NCBI GenBank assembly: GCA_030524175.1
Contig: JAUNHC010000002.1
Location: forward strand, 124,001 to 188,000
Length of the DNA: 64,000 nt
Source of the DNA: Eubacteriales bacterium
GTDB lineage: Bacteria > Bacillota > Clostridia > Lachnospirales > Lachnospiraceae
Direction of reading: 5' to 3'
This document shows, piece by piece, positions 25,753 to 33,747 of the stretch. Numbering within the stretch: the stretch's first letter is position 1; every line of letters begins with the position of its first letter. The notes beneath the pieces are model-generated. The model had not been told where the DNA came from. It did not search any database and saw only the letters and a program-made list of their open reading frames with translations. A program made the translations under genes and the position numbers.

Positions 25753-27852
25753 TTAAATGGAGAACAAAAGCTTATCGTAAGTGGGGTAAGGAAGCAATGT
25801 CTCCGGAAGAAGAGCTTCAGCCTCGTCTGCCGCTTTTCTTAAGGACTCCATGTCAGCAAGGACAGTGGCCTGATATGCCTTTGAAGATTCAAGTATATCG
25901 TCATAGGATTGTGCTTTGGAGGTATCTTTTTTTAAGGTTTGGATGGCCTCAGTCATTGCGTCCTGGAGTTCTGTGAGTTTTTTCAGGAGTGCAGCTTCGC
26001 TTGCTATGGAGATATCTGCCACAACAGCTTTTTTAAGTCTGGCAGTGTTTGCCACCTGCTCCATATAGGTGATCATGCAGGGAAGCACATCCTTCTGTAC
26101 CATTTCTGCCATGGTGTTGGATTCAATATTTATTGTCTTGGCGTAGTTTTCCAGCCAAATTTCATAGCGGGAATGAAGCTCTCCTTTTGTAAAAATCTTA
26201 TGTTCAGTGAGCAATGCCACGTTTTTTTCAGATGTAAACATAGGCAGAGCATCAGGGGTGGTCTTTAAGTTGTAAAGGCCGCGTTTTTCTGCTTCCTCCA
26301 CCCACTCGTCCGTATAACCGTTTCCATTGAAGATGATCCGTTTATGCTCTGAAATTGTATTTTTCAGCAGCTTATGGACAGCCGTTTCCATGTCTTCAGG
26401 GGCCACATTTTCCAGCTGTTGGGAAAATTCCCGCAGCGACTGGGCAACAGCAGTGTTAAGTACAATATTAGGGTTGGCAACAGAGGCTGCGGAACCCAGC
26501 ATACGGAATTCAAATTTATTTCCGGTAAATGCAAAAGGTGAGGTACGGTTTCTGTCAGTATTGTCCTTGACAAAATGGGGCAGTACCTTTGCACCGATAT
26601 CCATCTGTATGGCATTTTGGCCGTTGAAATACTTATCATTTTCAATTGCCTTCAAAATTTCTGTCAGTTCATCCCCAAGGAAGATGGACACAATGGCCGG
26701 GGGCGCTTCATTGGCGCCGAGACGATGGTCATTTCCCGGGCTTGCCACAGAGATTCTAAGCAGGTCCGCATAATTGTCAACCGCCTTGATGACCGCTGTG
26801 AGAAATACAAGGAACTGGGTATTCTCTGCCGGGGTTTTGCCCGGATCCAGAAGATTGCAGCCTCCGTCGGTGATCATGGACCAGTTGTTGTGCTTGCCGC
26901 TTCCATTGATCCCTTCAAAAGGTTTTTCATGGAGAAGACAGACCAATCCGTGCTTATCAGCGACCTTTTTCATAATCTCCATAGTGAGCTGGTTGTGGTC
27001 AACCGCCACGTTTGTAGTGTCAAATACAGGAGCCAGTTCGTGCTGGGCCGGAGCCACTTCATTATGCTTAGTTTTTGCCGGAATTCCTAATTTCCACAGT
27101 TCCTCGTCCAACTCGTGCATGTAAGCAGAAATTCTGGGTTTCAAAGCACCGAAATAATGGTCTTCCATTTCCTGTCCTTTGGGAGCCGGAGCACCGATCA
27201 AGGTACGTCCGCAGAAGATTAAATCCTTTCTCTGGTTATACAGTTCTTTATCTACAAGGAAGTATTCCTGCTCAGGTCCTACTGTGGTGGTGACATGCTT
27301 TACATCCTTATTTCCAAGGAGATGAAGCATATGTACGGCTTCTCTGTTCAGTGTTTCCATGGATCGGAGAAGAGGTGTTTTTTTGTCAAGAGCTTCTCCG
27401 CTGTAAGAACAGAAGGCGGTAGGGATATAAAGGGTTCCGTCCTTGATGAAAGCCGGGGAGGTAGGGTCCCAGGCAGTGTATCCTCTGGCCTCGAAGGTGG
27501 CGCGCAGGCCTCCCGACGGAAAGCTGGATGCATCAGGTTCCCCTTTTACAAGTTCCTTGCCGGAAAAATCCATGATCACCTGCCCGTCACCGGTTGGTGA
27601 GATGAAGCTGTCATGCTTTTCAGCAGTAACGTTTGTCATGGGCTGGAACCAGTGGGTGTAATGAGTTGCGCCGTTTTCAATGGCCCATTCTTTCATGGCT
27701 ACAGCCACAGAATTGGCTACGTCCAGCTCTAAATGTGTTTCGTTCTGGATTGTTTTTTTCAGCGCTTTGTACATATCTTTCGGCAATTTACTCCGCATGA
27801 TCTTGTCGTTAAAAACAAGACTTCCATAAAGTTCAGGAATGTTTTGTGCCAT
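25753..27852 (-). CDS. glnN: glutamine synthetase type III
   Basis: 699-residue GS-III, a dodecameric ATP-dependent enzyme making glutamine from glutamate and ammonium. Length and motifs fit the family: FPSGGLRATFEARGYTAWDP near residue 110, TVGPEQEYFLVD (about 195), KHNEVAPAQHELAPVFDTTNVAVDHNQL (split: KHNEVAPAQHELAPVF, about 260) and GSGKHNNWSM (about 317). A second synthetase (type I) lies at 40052-41377. It is transcribed away from purF, and both genes have almost the same hairpin/terminator leader. Monocistronic, ending before amt on the same strand. Confidence 0.96.
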   Translation of the reverse strand: MAQNIPELYGSLVFNDKIMRSKLPKDMYKALKKTIQNETHLELDVANSVAVAMKEWAIENGATHYTHWFQPMTNVTAEKHDSFISPTGDGQVIMDFSGKELVKGEPDASSFPSGGLRATFEARGYTAWDPTSPAFIKDGTLYIPTAFCSYSGEALDKKTPLLRSMETLNREAVHMLHLLGNKDVKHVTTTVGPEQEYFLVDKELYNQRKDLIFCGRTLIGAPAPKGQEMEDHYFGALKPRISAYMHELDEELWKLGIPAKTKHNEVAPAQHELAPVFDTTNVAVDHNQLTMEIMKKVADKHGLVCLLHEKPFEGINGSGKHNNWSMITDGGCNLLDPGKTPAENTQFLVFLTAVIKAVDNYADLLRISVASPGNDHRLGANEAPPAIVSIFLGDELTEILKAIENDKYFNGQNAIQMDIGAKVLPHFVKDNTDRNRTSPFAFTGNKFEFRMLGSAASVANPNIVLNTAVAQSLREFSQQLENVAPEDMETAVHKLLKNTISEHKRIIFNGNGYTDEWVEEAEKRGLYNLKTTPDALPMFTSEKNVALLTEHKIFTKGELHSRYEIWLENYAKTINIESNTMAEMVQKDVLPCMITYMEQVANTARLKKAVVADISIASEAALLKKLTELQDAMTEAIQTLKKDTSKAQSYDDILESSKAYQATVLADMESLRKAADEAEALLPETLLPYPTYDKLLFSI

Positions 27853-27916
27853 ATAGGTACGCTCCTTTCATTCTTTCCATTTCCTTTTTCTATTTGAATA
27901 TGTGTGAAAGAAAAAC

Positions 27917-27994
27917 AAAAAAAGCGCCTTGGAGATGACTCCAAAGCGCCTTTGCTTATGTGCTGTAGTATACACGAAAAAATAGGAATGTCAA
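27917..27994 (-). promoter_or_regulatory. glnN promoter and AAAGGC hairpin/terminator leader
   Basis: Minus strand: TTGACA (27994-27989), 16-base spacer, TATACT (27972-27967). RNA should start near 27960. Within three bases comes AAGC-AAAGGC-GCTT (27957-27944), a 4-bp stem with hexaloop. The loop and its 3' arm are also the 5' arm of a 15-bp terminator (27953-27918, two G-U pairs, loop TCAT) followed by T7. The two structures cannot coexist. Confidence 0.85.
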
Positions 27995-28038
27995 TGATTT
28001 TTTCAAAAAAAATCATAAAAAAATTTCGCTGGTTTGGG

Positions 28039-28117
28039 TTGACAATTCTGTGTCTTCTATTATAATCTGGATGTAAGCAAAGGCGCTTCGGATATGTCCG
28101 GGGCGCCTCTTTTTTTA
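28039..28117 (+). promoter_or_regulatory. purF promoter and AAAGGC hairpin/terminator leader
   Basis: TTGACA 28039-28044, 16-base spacer, TATAAT 28061-28066; RNA start near 28072. AAGC (28075-28078), loop AAAGGC (28079-28084), GCTT (28085-28088). Terminator: 28081-28092 pairs with 28097-28108 (12 bp, two G-U pairs, loop TATG), then T7. Shares TAAGCAAAGGCGCTT with the divergent glnN leader. The remaining 85 bases to the start codon show nothing further. Confidence 0.87.
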
Positions 28118-28204
28118 TGTTTTTTACTTTGAAAAATATAGTTGCAGTAACAGCTCAGACCTGACTGAACTGCTGCTGTTTGCAATAAGAATGGAGGAAA
28201 TTTA

Positions 28205-29626
28205 ATGGCAGAAATAAAAGAAGAATGCGGGGTATTCGGTATTTATAATCTGGATGGAGGAAATGTGGTGCCGTCCATCTATTACGGCCTCACATCCCTG
28301 CAGCACAGGGGACAGGAATCATGCGGTCTGGCAGTTTCCCGTACAGATGGAGAGAGGGGAAATATACAGTTTCATAAAAATCTGGGTCTTGTGAGCGAAG
28401 TGCTGCGGGAGGATACTATTCATAGTATGGATGGGGATATCGGTATTGGTCATGTCCGCTATTCCACAACTGGAGCAACGGTAGCTGAGAATGCCCAGCC
28501 CCTTGTCCTTTCCTACGTGAAGGGGACGCTGGCATTGGCTCACAATGGAAATCTTATTAACACTGGGCAGCTAAAATGGGAATTGATACAAAACGGAGCT
28601 ATTTTTCATACCACCACTGACTCAGAGGTGATTGCCTTCCATATAGCAAGAGAACGGGTCCATTCCAAAACAGTGGAGGAGGCCATTGGAAAGACTGTCA
28701 GGAAAATCAAGGGGGCCTATGGCCTGGTGATCATGAGTCCCAGAAAGCTCATTGGTGTCCGGGATCCCCTGGGTCTGAAGCCCTTATGCCTGGGAAAAAG
28801 GGACAATACATATGTGTTGGCATCAGAAAGCTGTGCTCTCACCTCTGTTGGGGCAGAATTTGTCAGAGATATCGAACCGGGAGAAATCATAACCATTACA
28901 AAGGAAGGATTGAAATCAGATAAAACCTTATCAACGGGAAAACATGCCCTATGTGTGTTTGAATATATTTATTTTGCAAGGCTTGACAGCACTATGGACG
29001 GAGTAAATATATATGATGCCAGAATCCGCGGGGGAAAATCACTTGCAAAGTCTTACCCTGTAGAGGCTGATCTGGTCACGGGAGTGCCAGAGTCAGGTAT
29101 CCCGGCGGCAAAAGGTTATTCCGAGGAATCCGGCATTCCTTTCGGCCTTGCTTTTTATAAAAACAGCTATATCGGAAGAACTTTTATAAAACCCACCCAG
29201 AAGGAGAGAGAATCCAGTGTCCATCTGAAACTGAATGTTCTGCAGCCGGCAGTAAAAGGAAAACGGATCATACTTGTGGATGATTCTATAGTCCGGGGCA
29301 CAACAATTGCCAACTTGATTCATATGCTGAAAGAAGCAGGGGCAAAAGAGGTGCATGTGCGCATCAGCTCGCCGCCATTTCTCTATCCCTGCTATTTCGG
29401 AACAGATGTCCCTTCCAATGACCAGCTCATTGCCGCCAGCTACAGTTCAGAGGAAATCTGCGCTATGATAGGGGCAGACTCTCTAGGGTATATGAAAATA
29501 GACTATCTGGAAGGCATGGCAGGAGGACTGCCCTTGTGCAAAGCCTGTTTTGACGGAAAATATCCCATGGATATCCCAGAAGAAGGTAACCATTCAGTAC
29601 CTTGCGGGATATGGCCTGCTGAATAG
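28205..29626 (+). CDS. purF: amidophosphoribosyltransferase
   Basis: 473-residue enzyme for the first step of purine synthesis, moving the amide of glutamine to PRPP. The short propeptide (MAEIKEE) is followed by the N-terminal nucleophile cysteine in CGVFGIY (residue 8). The PRPP loop VDDSIVRGTTI is near residue 358. Cysteines in PCYFGTD and GLPLCKACFDGKYP fit the 4Fe-4S, oxygen-sensitive form. It is apart from other purine genes and instead divergent from glnN, with a leader of the nitrogen type, so control seems to follow glutamine supply. No purine riboswitch is seen. Confidence 0.96.
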   Translation: MAEIKEECGVFGIYNLDGGNVVPSIYYGLTSLQHRGQESCGLAVSRTDGERGNIQFHKNLGLVSEVLREDTIHSMDGDIGIGHVRYSTTGATVAENAQPLVLSYVKGTLALAHNGNLINTGQLKWELIQNGAIFHTTTDSEVIAFHIARERVHSKTVEEAIGKTVRKIKGAYGLVIMSPRKLIGVRDPLGLKPLCLGKRDNTYVLASESCALTSVGAEFVRDIEPGEIITITKEGLKSDKTLSTGKHALCVFEYIYFARLDSTMDGVNIYDARIRGGKSLAKSYPVEADLVTGVPESGIPAAKGYSEESGIPFGLAFYKNSYIGRTFIKPTQKERESSVHLKLNVLQPAVKGKRIILVDDSIVRGTTIANLIHMLKEAGAKEVHVRISSPPFLYPCYFGTDVPSNDQLIAASYSSEEICAMIGADSLGYMKIDYLEGMAGGLPLCKACFDGKYPMDIPEEGNHSVPCGIWPAE

Positions 29627-29756
29627 TTACAGAAGAAGTTACAAAATGAGGATGAAAATCATAAAAAATATGAAATCAATCCCATAATATCGCGTTAAAG
29701 CGTGTATGCAAAAAAGGAAAAATATAACAAAGCACCTTTAAAGATAATAGGTGTAA

Positions 29757-29969
29757 TTGTATAAAATGATGAATTGTTTAAATTTTATCAAAAAAAGAAA
29801 CAAAAATCCGGGCCTTGACAAATGGAAAAATGTGGAACATAATGTGAGCATCCAAGGAACAAGTGTTTATCTCATTAAAAATATTGTCTCAGTCAGGCAA
29901 AGGCAAAAATTTGAAAGAGTAAGCCGGCACCTCATTGAGCTATTAAGAAAGGATGAGTTTTATGTCTGA
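29757..29969 (+). CDS. small basic hypothetical protein before the HPr-like gene
   Basis: Open frame of up to 70 residues; start unclear (TTG at 29757, or ATG at 29766 giving 67 residues, after AGGTG). Lys/Arg/Asn-rich, with KNIVSVRQRQKFERVSRHLIELLRK as a likely helix. Its end overlaps the start of the HPr-like gene by eight bases, which suggests translational coupling. No family recognised; it could be spurious. Confidence 0.4.
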   Translation: MYKMMNCLNFIKKRNKNPGLDKWKNVEHNVSIQGTSVYLIKNIVSVRQRQKFERVSRHLIELLRKDEFYV

Positions 29970-30186
29970 AAAAATTAAATTAAACGCAGCCGAGGATGTT
30001 AAGGAGTTTGTAACAGCAGCTAGCAAGTGCGATTTTGATATTGATATATGTTACAACAGGATTATGGTTGATGCTAAATCTATCCTTGGAATCCTCAGCA
30101 TGGATTTGTCAAGAATCCTGACAGTGAATTGTCACGGTGAAAGCAGAGAGTTTGACAGAACTTTGAAGAAGTTTGCTGCAGCTTGA
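29962..30186 (+). CDS. HPr-like protein lacking the active histidine
   Basis: 74-residue protein with the HPr fold outline. The segment around HPr Ser46 is kept (MVDAKSILGILSMDLS, about residues 36-51), but the N-terminal GIHARPA loop that carries His15 is missing: the frame goes directly from KLNAAEDVKEF to the TAASK helix. So it cannot act as a sugar phosphotransferase carrier; like Crh it may serve only through the Ser46-like site, which is inference. The start at 29962 is preferred because AAGG at 29948-29952 is at the right distance; the ATG at 29953 abuts it. A strong terminator follows. Confidence 0.75.
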   Translation: MSEKIKLNAAEDVKEFVTAASKCDFDIDICYNRIMVDAKSILGILSMDLSRILTVNCHGESREFDRTLKKFAAA

Positions 30187-30212
30187 TCAAGACAATTTAC
30201 TACTGAACTGGT

Positions 30213-30287
30213 AAAAAACAGAGCCTTTTGTGGAATGACGGAATTTCGTGACCTTATGATATCCACAGAAGGGGCTGTTTTTTTGTG
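30213..30287 (+). terminator. terminator of the HPr-like gene
   Basis: Arms 30213-30234 and 30262-30283 pair at about 20 of 22 positions (A6 to T7) with a two-base internal mismatch and a 27-base loop. Confidence 0.88.
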
Positions 30288-30529
30288 TATCTTGGGAAAA
30301 GCCAGATTTTTGTTGTGATGGACATACTGGCATGGTATACTATAAATATATTGACAGATATGAACGAGAAATACTTAGTATTGTTCATACAAAAGGCCGG
30401 AAGAGAATTCAGGAGGGTTACATATGAATAGAAAATCTATTGCCACGGAAATTAATGTGAATACTTGACAGGCCATAGTCAAGATAAGATATGTACTGTC
30501 ACAATACTTAGATGAGGAGGATAAACAAT
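30288..30529 (+). other. gap with a 14-codon open frame (30424-30468)
   Basis: ATG at 30424 after a strong CAGGAGGG site opens a 14-residue frame, MNRKSIATEINVNT, ending at 30468. It may be a leader peptide for the small membrane protein, or the remnant of a longer gene. No terminator/antiterminator pair is visible behind it. Confidence 0.35.
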
Positions 30530-30730
30530 ATGAAGAAAACTACTGTGAACACTATAGTAAAAATCATACTTTGCTATGTAGTATGCTTTATCTTTTATCT
30601 GATTTACTGCTTTACTAGTAAGCAGCCCCTTGATATTTCCTGGAAGGGAGAACTGATCATCCTGGCAGGTACAATTATTCTTTACCTGGCTGAAAGCGCC
30701 TGGAAAAAGCGAAAGAACAGAAATACATAG
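30530..30730 (+). CDS. small membrane protein, two segments
   Basis: 66 residues from the ATG at 30530, which follows AGGAGG; the ATG at 30512 lies before that site. Two hydrophobic stretches (IILCYVVCFIFYLIYCF and LIILAGTIILYLAES) joined by a short polar loop, with a basic tail KKRKNRNT. No family recognised. Confidence 0.6.
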   Translation: MKKTTVNTIVKIILCYVVCFIFYLIYCFTSKQPLDISWKGELIILAGTIILYLAESAWKKRKNRNT

Positions 30731-30739
30731 GAATTAAAA

Positions 30740-30784
30740 AGGGGCAGTGAAACCAATTAAAATTCTTGGTTTCACTGCCTTTAT
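30740..30784. terminator. bidirectional terminator
   Basis: Perfect 14-bp stem GGCAGTGAAACCAA (30743-30756) with 30766-30779, A-rich on the left and TTTA on the right, between convergent genes. Confidence 0.8.
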
Positions 30785-30835
30785 GGTGTCAAAGCGTCAG
30801 AATACTCTTTGTATTACCTGCTCCCGGTTTTAACT

Positions 30836-31804
30836 TCATTTACCCGCAGCAGGATTTGTGCCGCATCCGCGGTGACAGCAGCATGGATTGCATCCACAGC
30901 GTGGACAGCAGTGCCGGCACGGCGGAACAGGTGATCCGCAGGGAGGGGTAACTACTGGAAAGGTGGTTGCAGCCGCATAGGCGCTGGGGGTGCCTGCCAC
31001 ACCGTTGACAATGGCTGACACCTTGTAATAATAGGTGGTATCGGGACTTAATCCTGTGTCGCTGAAGGATGGATCGGATGTTGTACCCACGTACTGGTAG
31101 GTTCCGTCCGGTGTGGTGCTGCGGTACACTGCATAGGCGGTGGCATTTGGTACTGTATTCCACGTTGTGTTGATCTGTGTCTGGCTTACCGGAGTTGCCA
31201 GTACGTTGGTGGGCATGGGAATGTCCGCTTCTGTGGCAGCGGATGCAATATTGCTAAGTGCACCTTCTGTTTCACCTGCTACGGCTGCCACCCGGTAATA
31301 ATATAAGGTACCTGGTGTCAGGCCTGCATCGGTGAATGACGGCGAACCAGCCAGGCCGGCCAGTGTAAACGGGCCGGAGTCCGTGGTACTGCGGTACACA
31401 TTGTACCGGGTTGCGCCAGCTACTGGGTCCCAGGTTGTATTGATCTGTGTGGGGCCTGCGGCTGTGGCTGTGAGATTCTGGGGCGCGTCAGGTGCAGCGG
31501 CAGTGGTGGCGCTGACAGGTGCCGACAGAGGCCCATCGCCGTCTGTATCATATGCTGACAGTTGATAAAAATAGGTGGTATTAGGGGTTAAGTCCATATC
31601 GGTAAACGCTGTTGCAGGGGTGCTGCCAACCTGTGCGTATGTGCCGCTTTCTGCGGTACTGCGGAACACATGATAGCCGGCTGCACCTGCTGCCGCCTCC
31701 CACGTGATCTGGATGTTGGATGCATCCACTGCGTTGGCGGTGACATTTATGGGCGTAGTTGTAACAGCTGTAATACTAACATTCATGTTTTGCTGATTAT
31801 TCAT
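30836..31804 (-). CDS. three fibronectin type III domains with cysteine-rich tail
   Basis: 322 residues from the ATG at 31804, which has AAAGGAGG six bases before it; a farther upstream ATG at 31849 lacks such a site. Three FN3 domains of about 90 residues follow each other (about residues 12-100, 101-190, 191-280), each with the pattern ITW...YxVYRST...Y-Y-V-A. The tail holds about ten cysteines in 27 residues (PPCRHCCPRCGCNPCCCHRGCG). There is no signal peptide, membrane segment or wall anchor. That combination recalls self-assembling coat proteins (for example of spores) more than secreted glycan-binding FN3 proteins, but this is inference. Higher GC than neighbours. Confidence 0.8.
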   Translation of the reverse strand: MNNQQNMNVSITAVTTTPINVTANAVDASNIQITWEAAAGAAGYHVFRSTAESGTYAQVGSTPATAFTDMDLTPNTTYFYQLSAYDTDGDGPLSAPVSATTAAAPDAPQNLTATAAGPTQINTTWDPVAGATRYNVYRSTTDSGPFTLAGLAGSPSFTDAGLTPGTLYYYRVAAVAGETEGALSNIASAATEADIPMPTNVLATPVSQTQINTTWNTVPNATAYAVYRSTTPDGTYQYVGTTSDPSFSDTGLSPDTTYYYKVSAIVNGVAGTPSAYAAATTFPVVTPPCGSPVPPCRHCCPRCGCNPCCCHRGCGTNPAAGK

Positions 31805-31925
31805 AATAGTCCTCCTTTCGTAAGGACGAGACAAAGTGTCACTGTTCACTTTGTACCAGTAATACGCTTCGTGTTGTACAGTAACGACAAAGTCTCAATA
31901 CCAGTATATGCCTCCACAAAAAATG
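31805..31925. other. intergenic region upstream of the FN3 gene
   Basis: ACAAAGTG (31831-31838) and CACTTTGT (31847-31854) form an 8-base inverted repeat in the leader of the FN3 gene. The promoter of that gene should lie to its right, but I see no clear consensus. Confidence 0.4.
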
Positions 31926-32055
31926 TTGACAAACAAAAAAAAATAGTATATAGTAAACCATATTTTTAAGAAAACATACTACCTGACAAAGGCGTCAGAA
32001 GCAGACTCCGGAGGAAGCATCATTCCCCGGCACCCCTGCTTTTGACGCCTTTTTC
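31926..32055 (+). promoter_or_regulatory. pyrG promoter and AAAGGC hairpin/terminator leader
   Basis: TTGACA 31926-31931, 17-base spacer, TATAGT 31949-31954; RNA start near 31961. CTGAC (31983-31987), loop AAAGGC (31988-31993), GTCAG (31994-31998) form a 5-bp hexaloop hairpin. The loop and 3' arm continue as the 5' arm of a 17-base stem (31988-32004 with about 32036-32053, one mismatch) ending in T5. Here about 22 bases precede the hairpin, more than in the glnN, purF and glnA leaders. Confidence 0.85.
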
Positions 32056-32069
32056 TTGTCAGGGAATTT

Positions 32070-32087
32070 AAGCGGACTTGTCCACTT
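32070..32087. promoter_or_regulatory. second copy of the GGAC-TT-GTCC palindrome
   Basis: AAGCGGAC-TT-GTCCACTT, 17 of 18 bases equal to the palindrome at 4185-4202. It lies between the pyrG leader terminator and the pyrG ribosome site. Confidence 0.4.
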
Positions 32088-32124
32088 TGTTTTGTATATG
32101 ACCCAATGGAGGAGGAAATCAGAA

Positions 32125-33732
32125 ATGGCAGTGAAATATGTATTTGTCACAGGCGGAGTGGTATCCGGCCTGGGAAAAGGGATTACTGCGGCATCTCTTG
32201 GAAGGCTTCTGAAAGCAAGAGGCTGCCGGGTGACCATGCAGAAATTTGACCCTTATATCAATATAGATCCGGGAACTATGAATCCCATTCAGCACGGAGA
32301 GGTGTTTGTCACAGAAGACGGAACAGAGACTGATTTGGATTTGGGACATTATGAACGTTTTATTGATGAAAATCTGGACAAAAATTCCAATGTGACAACA
32401 GGAAAAATTTACTGGTCTGTTCTCCAGAAGGAGCGGCACGGGGATTTCGGCGGAGGGACTGTGCAGGTGATCCCTCATATCACAAATGAGATCAAGAACA
32501 GATTTTACCGCGGAAAGTCGCCGGAGGAAGACAGGATCGCCATCATCGAGGTTGGCGGTACAGTGGGAGATATTGAAAGTCAGCCGTTTCTGGAGTCCAT
32601 CAGGCAGTTTCAGCATGAGGTGGGACGAGAAAACGCAGTTCTGGTTCATGTGACCTTAATACCGTATCTTAAGGCTTCCGGTGAGATGAAAACCAAACCC
32701 ACCCAGGCAAGTGTGAAGGAACTTCAGGGGATGGGGATCCAGCCGGATGTGCTGGTGTGCCGAAGCGAGTATCCTGTATCGGAAGAGCTGAAGGAGAAAA
32801 TTGCATTGTTCTGTAATGTCCCTGTCAGCCATGTACTGCAGAATCTGGATGTAGAATATTTATACGAAGCTCCTCTGGCCATGGAAAGAGAACGGCTGGC
32901 AGATGTAGTCCTGGAAAGTCTCAGACTGGAAAACCGTAAGCCTGATTTAAGTGAATGGGAGACTATGGTAAACAATCTGAGGAACCCGGACAAGACGGTC
33001 AGGATTGCAGTGGTAGGAAAATACACTCAGCTTCATGATGCTTATTTAAGTGTTGCGGAGGCTTTGAAGCACGGCGGGATTTCCTGTAAGGCCAAGGTGG
33101 AGCTGCTCTGGGTAGATTCTGAAGAGCTTGAGGAGAAGACCCTTGACCAGCAGTTATACAGTGCAGATGGGATACTGGTGCCCGGAGGCTTTGGAAACAG
33201 GGGCACGGAAGGCATGATCCTGGCTGCCTGGTATGCAAGGACGCATAAAATACCATACCTGGGGATCTGCCTGGGAATGCAGATGGCAATAGTGGAATAT
33301 GCCCGTCATGTGCTTGGATATGAGGATGCCAACAGCATGGAACTGGAACCAGATACAAAGCATCCGGTCATTGCCCTTATGCCGGACCAGGAGGACATAG
33401 AAGATTTAGGCGGTACACTCAGGCTTGGAAGTTACCCCTGTGTGCTGTCTGAGAATTCCATATCTTACACTTTATTCGGCGAGAAAGAGATCAGGGAGAG
33501 ACACAGACACCGCTATGAAGTAAACAACGAATTCCGGGAAGCACTTCAGGAAAAAGGGATGGCTATTGTAGGTACTTCTCCTGATGGCCATATTGTGGAG
33601 ATGGTGGAAGTGCCCGGACATCCGTTTTTTGTGGGAACCCAGGGGCACCCTGAATTTAAGTCAAGACCTAACCGGGCACATCCATTGTTCCGCGGGTTTG
33701 TCCAGGCAGCAGTGGAAAAGATAAACAGATAG
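32125..33732 (+). CDS. pyrG: CTP synthase
   Basis: 535-residue enzyme making CTP from UTP, ATP and glutamine. The start at 32125 follows GGAGGAGG and gives the usual N-terminus ([19 protein letters not shown]). The synthase domain is residues 1-265; the glutamine amidotransferase domain has its nucleophile in [10 protein letters not shown] (about residue 382) and the His/Glu pair in GHPEFKSRP near residue 510. It is followed by gltB after 15 bases, so pyrG, gltB and gltD form one operon; a glutamine user is thus tied to glutamate synthase. Its leader is of the nitrogen type, not the C-rich reiterative pyrG attenuator known from Bacillus. Confidence 0.96.
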   Translation: MAVKYVFVTGGVVSGLGKGITAASLGRLLKARGCRVTMQKFDPYINIDPGTMNPIQHGEVFVTEDGTETDLDLGHYERFIDENLDKNSNVTTGKIYWSVLQKERHGDFGGGTVQVIPHITNEIKNRFYRGKSPEEDRIAIIEVGGTVGDIESQPFLESIRQFQHEVGRENAVLVHVTLIPYLKASGEMKTKPTQASVKELQGMGIQPDVLVCRSEYPVSEELKEKIALFCNVPVSHVLQNLDVEYLYEAPLAMERERLADVVLESLRLENRKPDLSEWETMVNNLRNPDKTVRIAVVGKYTQLHDAYLSVAEALKHGGISCKAKVELLWVDSEELEEKTLDQQLYSADGILVPGGFGNRGTEGMILAAWYARTHKIPYLGICLGMQMAIVEYARHVLGYEDANSMELEPDTKHPVIALMPDQEDIEDLGGTLRLGSYPCVLSENSISYTLFGEKEIRERHRHRYEVNNEFREALQEKGMAIVGTSPDGHIVEMVEVPGHPFFVGTQGHPEFKSRPNRAHPLFRGFVQAAVEKINR

Positions 33733-33747
33733 GAAAGGATGAGGAAC

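Noticed and set aside
27917-28117. Glutamine riboswitch or purine riboswitch before glnN/purF
   Set aside because: The leaders are about 45 bases up to the terminator end and lack the conserved junction elements of those riboswitches; a short hexaloop hairpin explains the structure better.
31926-32055. Bacillus-type reiterative attenuator at pyrG
   Set aside because: The predicted transcript does not start with the required G-run, and the terminator 5' arm is not the C/U-rich target of such a system.
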